Shown: positions 26,025 to 35,800 of the stretch, piece by piece
Position numbering within the stretch: position 1 is the stretch's first letter
Layout of the letters: each line of letters opens with the position of its first letter
Source of the DNA: Gemmatimonas phototrophica
Lineage (GTDB): Bacteria > Gemmatimonadota > Gemmatimonadetes > Gemmatimonadales > Gemmatimonadaceae
Assembly (NCBI RefSeq): GCF_000695095.2
Contig: NZ_CP011454.1
Span: 3,844,001 to 3,908,000, forward strand
DNA: 64,000 nt
Direction of reading: 5' to 3'
The notes under the pieces: model-generated
Told to the model about the DNA's origin: nothing
Seen by the model: the letters and a program-made list of their open reading frames with translations, nothing else
The model's database searches: none
Translations under genes and position numbers: made by a program

Positions 26025-26355
26025 GATCTGAGATCGCGGATCTGTGATCTGAGAGTCGGGACTCGGATGCTGAGAGCGTTGCGAGGCCAGAGCTTGCGAT
26101 GGATATCGACGGTGGGAGTGTCGAGATGACCACGAGTGTGAGAGGTCCGAGTGCTGGCGTCCGCACGGAAAGTGCCCCCCACCACCGTTGTTGAACCACG
26201 GTGGTGGGGGGCACTTTCCGTGCGGACGAAGTGCTCGGAGCTCTCAACTCGCTTTCATCGGACGTCCGACATCGATATCCATCGCACGTTCGAGAATCGC
26301 AACGTTCTCACCTCAGAATCGCGATTCGGCCGTCGGAGATCTCAGATCAGAGAAC
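26025..26355. repeat. 330-base imperfect inverted repeat with perfect 30-bp central hairpin
   Basis: The whole gap between two convergent genes is one palindrome. Its centre is a perfect 30-bp stem (26159-26188 with 26198-26227) and a 9-base loop. Outward, the arms match with gaps. For example, gcgatggatatcga at 26096-26109 pairs with 26272-26285, and runs of gatctgagatc occur at both ends. No coding potential. It resembles a decayed MITE-like or other foldback element. Confidence 0.85.
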
Positions 26356-26357
26356 GG

Positions 26358-28808
26358 TTACGGCCAGGGCAGCGTGATCACCGGGTACCGCGGCCGCTTC
26401 GCCGGCACGTCGTCGCCGTCAAAGAAGCGCTCGAGGTCCACGCGCGCCGCCGCAATATGCGCCCGCTGGGCATCGTCGGCGGTGAATGTCTTCGTCAGTC
26501 GCGCCTCGATCAGCTTGAGCGCCTGCACCGCCGCCGCACGCACATCGGGCAGGGCGCGGGCATCACCACCCAGATCAAGCAGGATATCGAGCGCCGCGCG
26601 CTGTGACGCACGAAGCAGCGCGCGCTCCGACGGATTGGCCGGCAGCGTGGCGCCCCACGTGCGCTGCAGGATGGCATCGGTGACTTCCGTGAGCGTCAAG
26701 GCTTTTGCATCGGTGGCCGCCGTATGCACCAGACGCGCGGCGCGATCACGATCGAGGATGTAGCCGATCACCTCGGTTGCAAGCCCGCCGCCGAGGGTGA
26801 TCGCATCGAACATCGTATCGCCACTCCCCGAAATCCACGTCTGATCCGTATTGAACCCCGGCGGCGGCGGCGGAATGAGCCGCTGCACCTTCTCGGGGAC
26901 CGTCAGTTCCTTCGGCGCGATGGCATCCAGCAACATCCCCAGCGCCTTCCGCTGGTCAGCCGCCGGGGTGATGGTCGTCGGAGCCTGCGTGTCCCCGCGC
27001 AACGCGAACGTGAAGTCCATCCCGCCGATGTACTTCGACAGCGCTTCGAGCGAGTACCGATGATGCAGGTACACGTGAGCAAAGCGCATGTTGAGCAGAT
27101 GCATCGGCTCGCCCGGCTTGATGGCGCGCTCGTCGAAGTTGTCGATGAGCACGCGGCGTACCGCTGCGGTGCGCTGCACCCCTTCGAACGGCGTCGTGCC
27201 TTCTTCCCATCGCGTCACGAGGGGGTTGGAACCGTTGGCGTTCGCGTAGCGGTCATTGATGTAGCGGACGTTCTTCGCGATCCCCTCGCGCATCATGCTC
27301 GCGAGCCCTGTGCGCTCGGCGTTGGCATCGGGATACCAGGTGTAGCCAAGCCGGATGGCGAGCGTATCCCACGCGCCTGGGCCGTTTCGGTAGGCGTTGC
27401 GCAGGTCGGGGCGTCCGTTCGCATCGAGGGTGATGTATGGGGCCGGATACTCCATCACACTCGCACGGTTCTGCGTGGATGCGATGTAGTTGTGCTGCAG
27501 GCCGAGCGAGTGGCCAATTTCGTGTGCCGTGTGCTGCCGGCGACGCGCCATGGCGAAGGTTTCCGCATCCACATTCGGCCCGTTTGCGCCCGACGCCGGC
27601 ACCGTGCCGGCCCAGATGTTGTAATCCACCAGCGAGCGCCACGTGTCCATGGCGATCATGGCGCGAATGATTTCACCGGTCCGGGGATCCTCGAGGCTTC
27701 CCGCATAGCTGGGCCCCGTTCCGGTACGATGCACCCAGTTCAGGACGCTGTACCGCACATCGCGCGGATCGGCATCAGGCGGAAGATCGAGCACGCGGAA
27801 GGCGTTCTTGAATCCCGCCGCTTCGTACACCTTGGCCCACCAATTGCCGCCCTCACGGAAGGCTTCGCGATACGGCGCCGGAATGGCCGGATCGAGATAG
27901 TAGGTGATGGGCGTAACGGGCTCCACCAGCTCGCCACGGGCATACGCCGCCGGATCTTTGGGCACGAGACGCCAGCGATTGATGAAGCCGCCGCGGTAGT
28001 TGCCGTCGAGCCCCTGCGAGAGATCGAAGAAGCTCACGCTGCCGTAGCCGAACCGCGGATCGTAGTCGCGCGGGCGATACCCCGTGGTGTCCGGCAGCAT
28101 CACCAGCGAGTGGTGCTCCTCGAAGGTGAGGGCACGCGCATCCGGCGCCATGATGCCGCGACCACGCGATGGCTGGTCGGTGACGAACGTGAGTACGGCG
28201 TGCACTTCCGAGTTGCGGGGAAACGCTTTCGTGCGGGTGCCGTCGATGTAGCTGCGTGACGCGTCGACCCGGTAGGCGCCCACGCCGGCGCCCGCCGCTG
28301 TGCCACCGACACTGCCGCCGGCGCGGAGCACGTCGGCTACCCCGTACGCATCGGCGAGAAACAGCGAGGTCGCATCGACGGTGAGCACACCGGCCGTATC
28401 CTTTTCAATCGGGAGCGAGCCTACGATCGAACGGGGGTAGGCCTCGGTGGCGGCCCGCTGATTGGCCGCATCACCGCGCGGAGCACGAACGCCGAAGTTG
28501 TCGCGCACCATGAGCACCCGGTTGCCACGCCGTTCGAGGCGGACAATTCCATCCGGCCCCGACTGCGCCCGATCGAGTGCGCCATTACCGAGTCCGGTAC
28601 TCAGGGAGACCTGGTGCAGAAAGTCCCGGTTCATTTGGCTGGCCGGAATCTCGAGCAGCGCGCGGTTCCGCGCCTCGTCGATACGGACCCGCAGGAAGGG
28701 GGGCTCTCCCTGTGCCTGCAGCATCAGCGGCGAAGCACACTGGGTGGCCAGCATGAGCGCCAGAGCGCGGCGCGGCAGCCGGCGAACGATGGATGGGGGA
28801 ATGGTCAT
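26358..28808 (-). CDS. Zinc-dependent metalloprotease, DUF5117/DUF4953-like
   Basis: 816 residues from the ATG at 28808. A basic signal (RRLPRRALALMLATQCASPLMLQAQ) is followed by a beta-rich N-terminal region and a catalytic domain with HTAHEIGHSLGLQHN, the HExxHxxGxxH zinc motif (first His about residue 429). A long helical C-terminal domain has a YLHHRYSLEALSKYIGG segment. This is the architecture of the DUF5117/DUF4953 proteases common in Bacteroidetes and Gemmatimonadota. It is secreted. The substrate is unknown. Confidence 0.9.
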   Translation of the reverse strand: MTIPPSIVRRLPRRALALMLATQCASPLMLQAQGEPPFLRVRIDEARNRALLEIPASQMNRDFLHQVSLSTGLGNGALDRAQSGPDGIVRLERRGNRVLMVRDNFGVRAPRGDAANQRAATEAYPRSIVGSLPIEKDTAGVLTVDATSLFLADAYGVADVLRAGGSVGGTAAGAGVGAYRVDASRSYIDGTRTKAFPRNSEVHAVLTFVTDQPSRGRGIMAPDARALTFEEHHSLVMLPDTTGYRPRDYDPRFGYGSVSFFDLSQGLDGNYRGGFINRWRLVPKDPAAYARGELVEPVTPITYYLDPAIPAPYREAFREGGNWWAKVYEAAGFKNAFRVLDLPPDADPRDVRYSVLNWVHRTGTGPSYAGSLEDPRTGEIIRAMIAMDTWRSLVDYNIWAGTVPASGANGPNVDAETFAMARRRQHTAHEIGHSLGLQHNYIASTQNRASVMEYPAPYITLDANGRPDLRNAYRNGPGAWDTLAIRLGYTWYPDANAERTGLASMMREGIAKNVRYINDRYANANGSNPLVTRWEEGTTPFEGVQRTAAVRRVLIDNFDERAIKPGEPMHLLNMRFAHVYLHHRYSLEALSKYIGGMDFTFALRGDTQAPTTITPAADQRKALGMLLDAIAPKELTVPEKVQRLIPPPPPGFNTDQTWISGSGDTMFDAITLGGGLATEVIGYILDRDRAARLVHTAATDAKALTLTEVTDAILQRTWGATLPANPSERALLRASQRAALDILLDLGGDARALPDVRAAAVQALKLIEARLTKTFTADDAQRAHIAAARVDLERFFDGDDVPAKRPRYPVITLPWP

Positions 28809-28994
28809 AGCGAGGAGATCACGGGGAGGTGGCCAGGAGCGCAACAGGCGCAGGCGTTACGCGGCGTCGCTGGCGTCGCTGGCGACGCCAAAACTCTCCG
28901 AAGCTATCGCGCCGCCCCCGGTCACGCTAACATTGGAAGGCCGATGCCGGCTGGGTGTGTCCAAAACGCCACTCTGTCTGTCGGACAGGCCACA

Positions 28995-30989
28995 ATGTCT
29001 CTGAATGCAGCAACGCCGCCGTCGGACGACGCCGGTCATGTTTCCCCGTCCTCTGTGGCGGTCATCGCACTGCTCCAGCAACAGCTCGAAGAGGCGCAGC
29101 GCCTCGCCGGGATTGGTAGCTGGAGCTGGGATTTGGATTCCGGCTCGGTAACCTGGTCGCGCGAGACCTATCGCATATTGGGCATCGATCCGGCAACGCC
29201 CCCGTCTTTTGAGGCGGTACTGGCACTCGCGGTCGATGCCACTCGGCAAGAGCAGTTTCTGGCCATGGTCCATGCCGCACTGCGCGGCGAGCGGGAGTAC
29301 GATTTCGAGGTTCCGGCCAAGCTCGGTAGTGGTCGTGTCATCACCATCCACACCCGTGGATCGGTAGAGCGTGCCTCGGATGGCACACCGCTTCGCATGG
29401 TGGGCACCATGCAGGATGTGACCGCCATGCGTGCGGCCGAAGCCACGCTGCGTGAACGCGAGGCGCAGTTCAGAACGCTCGCGGAGTCGTCCCCTACCGG
29501 TGTGTTCCAGACGAATACCGCTGGGCATACGGTCTATGCCAACCAGCGACTGCTACACTGGTTCGACTTGAGTCTGGAGCAATTCGCCGCGGGGGAGTGG
29601 TTTTCCAGAGTGCATCCGGAAGACCTGCCCACGGTCACGGAGCTCTCCATGCGCACCCGTGACCGGTTCGAGCCGTTCGATGCGGAGTATCGCATTGTGG
29701 TGCACGGCCACATCCGCTGGCTGCGCGTACGCTCGGAACCTTTCGTTGATGGTGATGGTGTCTCGCGGCTTGGACATATCGGTTCCGTGCTCGACACGAG
29801 CGCCGAACGCTTTGCCGCCGAGGAGCGCACGCGATTGCAGTCGCAGTTGCAGCAGGCTCGGCGCCTGGAATCCCTGGGACTACTGGCGGGCGGAATTGCG
29901 CACGACTTCAACAATTTGCTGGTAGGCATTCTGGCCAACGCCTCCCTCGCGCGCGACGACCTCCCGCTCGAGCACTCCGGCCGCGAGGCGTTGGATGATA
30001 TTGCCCACGCCGCACAGCGGGCCGCGGACCTGACGCGCCAGCTGCTCGCGTATGCAGGGCGGGCCCGCGTAGAACGCCGTCAGGTGGCGTTGCCGGCGCT
30101 AGTCGCGGAACTCCCCAAAGTGCTCGGGGCACGCGTGCCATCGCAAATCGCGTTTACAGTCGCGGCGACGGAGCCACTGCTGGTCGATGGTGACGAAACG
30201 CAGCTCCGACAGATTATTCTGAACCTTGTGACCAACGCGGTCGACGCCCTGGGGTCGAGTGAAGGGCGGATTGAGCTCCGCGTTGCCTCACGGGAATGCA
30301 CGGCGGCTGACTTGCAGCGATGCTTGTTGGGGCGGGACCGTACGCCCGGGCGGTATGCCGTGGTCACCGTGCAGGACACCGGTGCGGGTATGAGCGCCGA
30401 GGTGCAGGAACGGATGTTCGACCCGTTCTACACCACCAAACGCAGCGGGCGCGGGCTCGGGCTGGCGGCTACGCTGGGTGCGTTGAACAGCCATCTGGGC
30501 GCAATTCTGGTGGAGTCTACCGTTGGCATCGGGACCACCATTCACGTGCTGCTGCCGGTGAGCGTGAGACAAGGGACGCCGGAAAGTGTTCCGGCGATCC
30601 CCGACACCAACTACGTCGGCAGTGGCACCGTGTTGCTGGTGGACGACGATGCCAGTGCCCGGTCGGCCGCCCTCCGTATTCTTTCGCGCGCCGGGTACGA
30701 CGTACGTGAAGCCGAGAACGGCGCCGACGCGATTGTCCAGTACGAAACGCTGGCGCCGCCTCCACGGTGTATCGTGCTGGACCTCTCGATGCCCATCATG
30801 AGCGGCGACGAATGCCTGCATGTGTTGCGGGCACGGGGGAGTACGGTACCGGTCCTCATGTCGAGTGGGTACGACGCCGACGATGTGGCGGGGCATCTGG
30901 TGGAGCCGGGGTCCGTGCACTTTCTGCAAAAGCCCTACACCGCAGGCGCCCTGCTGAAGGCGGTTGGCGAACTCATTGGCCCCAGCTAG
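28995..30989 (+). CDS. Hybrid sensor histidine kinase (PAS-PAS-HisKA-HATPase-REC)
   Basis: 664 residues from the ATG at 28995. Two PAS domains (about 45-150 and 165-285) are the sensor, with WDLDSGSVTWS and PTGVFQTNTAGHTVYANQRLL. The H box LLAGGIAHDFNNLL gives phospho-acceptor His303. The N box ILNLVTNAVDAL, the G boxes and FDPFYTTK follow. A C-terminal receiver (LLVDDDASAR) carries Asp596 in VLDLSMP. There is no membrane helix, so it is a soluble sensor. The class resembles HWE/NtrB-like two-component kinases that pass phosphate to the attached receiver. No response regulator gene is adjacent. Confidence 0.93.
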   Translation: MSLNAATPPSDDAGHVSPSSVAVIALLQQQLEEAQRLAGIGSWSWDLDSGSVTWSRETYRILGIDPATPPSFEAVLALAVDATRQEQFLAMVHAALRGEREYDFEVPAKLGSGRVITIHTRGSVERASDGTPLRMVGTMQDVTAMRAAEATLREREAQFRTLAESSPTGVFQTNTAGHTVYANQRLLHWFDLSLEQFAAGEWFSRVHPEDLPTVTELSMRTRDRFEPFDAEYRIVVHGHIRWLRVRSEPFVDGDGVSRLGHIGSVLDTSAERFAAEERTRLQSQLQQARRLESLGLLAGGIAHDFNNLLVGILANASLARDDLPLEHSGREALDDIAHAAQRAADLTRQLLAYAGRARVERRQVALPALVAELPKVLGARVPSQIAFTVAATEPLLVDGDETQLRQIILNLVTNAVDALGSSEGRIELRVASRECTAADLQRCLLGRDRTPGRYAVVTVQDTGAGMSAEVQERMFDPFYTTKRSGRGLGLAATLGALNSHLGAILVESTVGIGTTIHVLLPVSVRQGTPESVPAIPDTNYVGSGTVLLVDDDASARSAALRILSRAGYDVREAENGADAIVQYETLAPPPRCIVLDLSMPIMSGDECLHVLRARGSTVPVLMSSGYDADDVAGHLVEPGSVHFLQKPYTAGALLKAVGELIGPS

Positions 30990-31027
30990 CAATTGGCATG
31001 ACGGACACGACGCACGGCCTGAACCGG

Positions 31028-32872
31028 TTACGGCCCATTCAGTTGCTCCACCAGCCCTGACGACCGCGCAACGCTCCGCTGGGTCGCCGCCCTCACCATC
31101 TCCTGTGTGCCCACAATGCTCACGCGCTCGCGGGCGCGTGTGATGCCGGTATACAACAACTCCCGCGTGAGTATCCGGGTGTCTGCCTCCGGCAGTATCA
31201 GGCGGACATGATCAAACTCCGAGCCCTGCGCCTTGTGGACCGTCATGGCCCAGGCCGTTTCGTGAGCTGGCAACCGCGATGGCGGTACCGCGCGCACACC
31301 GCCTCCGGCAATCGGGAAGTACACAAGCGGGACGCCCTCTTCGACCCATGTCGTTCCGACATCGCCATTGAAGAGCCGCAAGGCCGGATCGTTCGCCGTC
31401 ACGAGGATGGGGCGGTGATGATACCATCCCGTCACGGAGAAACCACGCTGCCGCAGCCAGCGCTCCATGGCGTCGTTCACGCCCGACACCCCGGTGTCGC
31501 CGTCGCGCAGCGCGCATAGCACACGGAAGCGTGCCTGCGCGGCCAGCGCCTCCTGCGGGGAGGTCGCGTCAAGGTACGCGTGCACCTGCGGCATCAACGG
31601 CGCCAGTACGCCGTCGATGGGTGATGGCGCATCCAACGCGACATCCTCGTACGCCGCATCCTGGAGCACGCGCAGTACTTCCTGCGCATTGCCGTCCTGC
31701 GTTGCGGTGGCGAGCGCGCCAATGCCAGGCCGACGGCCGAAGCGGTAGGACACGCGCAGTCGCACCACCGCGTCCCGCAGCGGCGCCGCGATCGGTTGCG
31801 CGTCGGGCAAGACACCACTTCCGCCGCTCAATGTGCCATAGTCGGCCGACAGCGCCTGCGAATGCGCCTCCGGAAATGCTCCACCCGCTGCGCGGGCCGC
31901 ACGTGTCACATCGCCCAGCACGAACCCGGTATCCACGCTGGCCAGCTGATCGGGATCGCCCAGAACAATGATGCGCGCGGCAGGACGGGTGGCCGCAAAG
32001 AGCGTATCCATCATGAGCACGTCCACCATACTGGCTTCATCCACAATCAACACATCATAGGGCAACGGGTTGCCGCGATGATATCGAAACTGCTCGTTCC
32101 ACGGGGTATACCCCAGCAATCGATGCAACGTGTTCCCGACCGTGGGCAGTTGCGTGCCGACCAGTTCCTCCAGCTGCTCACGCTGCACCGCCGCGCCAAT
32201 GGCCTCCGTCAGGCGCGCGGCCGCGCGACCGGTGGGTGCCGCCACGGCAATGAACAATGTTGGGGCACGATTCAGCAACAGCGCGAGCAACCGCGCGGCC
32301 ACGGTTGTTTTTCCCGTGCCCGGCCCGCCGGTAACAAACACCAGCGATGACCGCAGCGCCGCCACCGCAGCCACGGCCTGCCAGTCCACGCCGTGCGATG
32401 CCTCCGGAAACAGCTTTCGAAAGAGGGGCGCTGAACGCGACAGCTCCACCGTAAGTGGTGCGGCGAGGCGATTTCGAATGGCCGTGGCCACCCGACGCTC
32501 GGCCTCAAAGAACCGACGCAGATAGAGCCGTGTGCCGTGGAGCACGAGTGGGGTGACATCGAGCGCCGCGGTCTCCTGCTGTCCAACAGCGGCACAGCGG
32601 CCACTGGCGAGCAGTGCGCTGCACCAGGCCGTGACCTCCGGGAACATTGCCCCCGACGGGTCATCGGGAATGGGACGCCCGGTATACGCGAGCAGTTCGA
32701 CGCAACTGTTCCCCTGCGCACGCTCCGCACTCACCAGCACCGCGCTATGCGCCACGAGAGCGGCCACATTGTCCGGCACCCCACGGGCGACATAACGACC
32801 AAACGCACGATCGAGGGTCGAGATGTCCGGCACCTGGTGTACCGACAGTGAGTCATTGACTGTCTGGCTCAT
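31028..32872 (-). CDS. recD: Exodeoxyribonuclease V alpha chain RecD
   Basis: 614 residues. Walker A is GGPGTGKTTVA, Walker B is IVDEASMVDV, and superfamily-1 motifs follow, including GDPDQLASVDTG, the VSYRFG region and a C-terminal AMTVHKAQGSEFDHV. This is the 5'-3' helicase subunit of RecBCD, the double-strand-break repair nuclease-helicase. The ATG at 32872 overlaps the recB stop (ATGA); a longer upstream frame is shadow. Convergent with the hybrid kinase gene. Confidence 0.93.
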   Translation of the reverse strand: MSQTVNDSLSVHQVPDISTLDRAFGRYVARGVPDNVAALVAHSAVLVSAERAQGNSCVELLAYTGRPIPDDPSGAMFPEVTAWCSALLASGRCAAVGQQETAALDVTPLVLHGTRLYLRRFFEAERRVATAIRNRLAAPLTVELSRSAPLFRKLFPEASHGVDWQAVAAVAALRSSLVFVTGGPGTGKTTVAARLLALLLNRAPTLFIAVAAPTGRAAARLTEAIGAAVQREQLEELVGTQLPTVGNTLHRLLGYTPWNEQFRYHRGNPLPYDVLIVDEASMVDVLMMDTLFAATRPAARIIVLGDPDQLASVDTGFVLGDVTRAARAAGGAFPEAHSQALSADYGTLSGGSGVLPDAQPIAAPLRDAVVRLRVSYRFGRRPGIGALATATQDGNAQEVLRVLQDAAYEDVALDAPSPIDGVLAPLMPQVHAYLDATSPQEALAAQARFRVLCALRDGDTGVSGVNDAMERWLRQRGFSVTGWYHHRPILVTANDPALRLFNGDVGTTWVEEGVPLVYFPIAGGGVRAVPPSRLPAHETAWAMTVHKAQGSEFDHVRLILPEADTRILTRELLYTGITRARERVSIVGTQEMVRAATQRSVARSSGLVEQLNGP

Positions 32873-35800
32873 GCGCTCTCCCGCCGACCGCGACGATCCA
32901 TCACGGCACTCAACGCTTCGATCAGGGCTCGCGGCGGGCGGTGCGTGAACCACCCGTGGCCACTGACCGACGCACCGGGCGCAAAGCCCCGCAGAAAGGC
33001 GTACGCGGCTCCCCCGAGATGCACATCGATGTCGTAGTGCGGTAGTCGCGTCCGCAGGTACCGGTGCAGTGCCACGAGATACAGATGGTACTGCAAGGTA
33101 TAGTGGCTCGAATCCATGACCGCCTGCAGCGAGGTCTCACCATACGCGGCAGGATCGGCTCCCAGCTGGTTGGACTTCCAGTCGATCACGTACCATTTAC
33201 CGTCGTGCTCACACACCAGATCGACGAATCCGGTGAGGAACCCGTGCAGTCGGGCGCCCCCGAGCTGTCGCAACATGGCCGCATAGCGCACACCATCCGG
33301 CCCGCCGTGTGTCTCGAATGCCAACGCGATGGCTTGCCGTGTAAACGCCGATTCGGCATCGGCAAAGGGCAACAGAAATTCCCATTCGTGCCGAGCGCGG
33401 TCGGTTGAGAGTTGCGCCAGCGTGAAGGACCACGATGGCAGCGGAGTGGTGAAGACGGCGTGCATCATCTGCGCCACCGCCTCCACCCGGTCGTCGATGC
33501 GATCGGCAATGATCTGTTCACGCAGCAGTTCCCCGGCCACCCGATCACGCAACAGCGCGGGGGTGTCGTCAAAGCGCGAGTGTTCGAATAGCGTATGCAA
33601 CAGGGTTCCCGCACGGCGCCCCGCCGGGAACCTCCGGAAATCCGAGCGTGGCAGGGCCTGCACACTCTGCGTGGTGTTGACGCCCACGTCGTCCACATCC
33701 CGTGGAGCGGCCACCGTGAATGCGTGCGCGCCCGCCGTGAGCCCGGTAAAGCTGGTCACGGCGAAGGTATCGAAGCGTGTTCGCACGGGCACCGTGTCCG
33801 GCAACAGGCGCGCGGCAAAGTGCGGCGCCTGCGGAGCAGTACCAGCGTGCAGACGAACCGGCGGTTCCAACGTATCGATCATTTCCAAGGCCATGTGTGA
33901 CGGATACCGACGGACCAGCGCCTGCAGCGCCGCTTCGTATCGCGTGCAATCACTCCGGAACCACTCGGCCACTGCCGCCGGCCGGTCAGACGTTGGCTGC
34001 TGATCAAGACCCGGCTGATCCGACAGCAAGTAGGCGAGCGCCGAGAACCACGCGCCGGACACTTTGCTGTTCGTGTTGCCCACGGCCCCCCATCCCACGT
34101 AGGTGCGAAATCGGGCACGGGTGAGTGCGACATAGGCCAGCCGACAGTCCTCGGCCAGCCGTTCCACCTCGGCCTGTTGCTCCCGTGCGGTACGGTTGGC
34201 GGAGCCGTGATCGAAGACCACCTGTCCACCTTCGTGGACCAACAGCGGCTGGGTGGTATCGGTTGGGCGACCGCGGAAGAGTGTGGGACAATAGACGAGG
34301 TCGAACTGCAACCCCTTGCTCTTGTGAATCGTGAGAATCTGTACCGCGTCGGCATCTGTCTCGAGACGCAGCTCGCTGATGTCCGCCTCACGGGGACGCT
34401 CGGCCCGCTGCTGGCTGATCCAGCGCAGGATCCCTTCACTGTTGAGCGATTCATCCACGGTGGCGTGATGCAGCAGCTCCACGGCATGCCGCAGATTGGT
34501 CAGCCGACGGTCGCCATCCCGAAAGGCCAGCACCCGCTCGGCCACGGTCCGCTGCGCCAGCAGTTCCTGTGTCATCTGCAGAAACCCATGCGAGACCCAT
34601 GTATCGCGCAGCGCTGTCAGCGACGCGACGACCGCATCCCATTCCGCTTCACAGCCTGCCTGCGACATTTGCTGCACCTCGGGCGCGCCGCTTCCCCAGA
34701 GATGCGTGGCCATCGCGGCCCGCACGCGTGCCTCGTGACGGGGCGAGGCCACCGCCTCCAGCACCAGCTGCAACTCCAGCATCTCTGCCGACTGCAGGAT
34801 GTTTCCCATCCCCGAGACGACGGCGGGGATATCATGGGCGCGGAGCAGCTCGGCCATCGCCTGCCCTTCGGCGGCTGTGCGCACCAGCACGGCCATGTGG
34901 CGCGGCTCCCAACCATCGCGGATCTGCTGGGCCATGTGTCGCACGCACGCCGCAAAGATCAACTGGCGCGCCGTTCCCTGTGACGTAACCGTCCACTTGC
35001 CGCGCCGCTCTTCGGGCCCCACGAAGAGCCAGTGCAACGACTGCGTGCCGGAGAGGATGGCTGGCGGGCCTTCGTTGCGCGCCGCCGTGGCCCCGTGAAA
35101 CCCAATGGCATCTTCTACGAACGGCTGCAGGCGTTGCGAGAAGACTGCATTGACGGCCTCCACCATGGCTGGCGTGCTGCGATAGTTCTCACCAAGGGTG
35201 AACTGCGGAGACGCGCGTTCGACCGCCGCGAGATAGGCATGCACGTCGGCCCCGCGAAAGGCGTAAATGGCCTGCTTGGGGTCGCCAATGAGGAAGAGGG
35301 GGCGTCCGGCAAACGCCGTGTCGAAGATACGGAACTGGTGAATGTCCGTATCCTGAAATTCGTCAATCAGGGCCGCGTGGAACTGCGAGCGGATGGCCGT
35401 GGCCAGCAGCCCGTCAGCCCCCTGCGCGGCAAGCACCGTACTCAGTGATTCGAGGAGATCGTCGAACCCCATTTGGTTGCGCCGGCGCTTCTCCTCCACG
35501 AGCCACGCCCGCACGTGCCCCAGACAGTCTACCCGCACCGCTTGCTGCATCGTCTCGAGCGTTGCACCAAGTCGTGATGCCGCCTGCGCCACCGGCCACT
35601 CCGCGATCTGGTCGCGCTTCGCCTTTTGTGCGTTGCTGCGTTTCGCCACCACGTCCTGCAGCGACTCCACGCAGAGTGCACGGCCCACAACCTCGGCGGC
35701 CCCCAGGCGCCCTGCCTGCGCCTCGGCGGCCCGGCTCATGAGCTCGTCGAACTGCGCCGGGTCGTGGAAGGGGGACTTCTGCGTCCACTCCATGTCGGCC

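Noticed and set aside
28614-28994. 127-residue upstream extension of the hybrid kinase
   Set aside because: It overlaps the metalloprotease start and shows no domain; the kinase begins near 28995.
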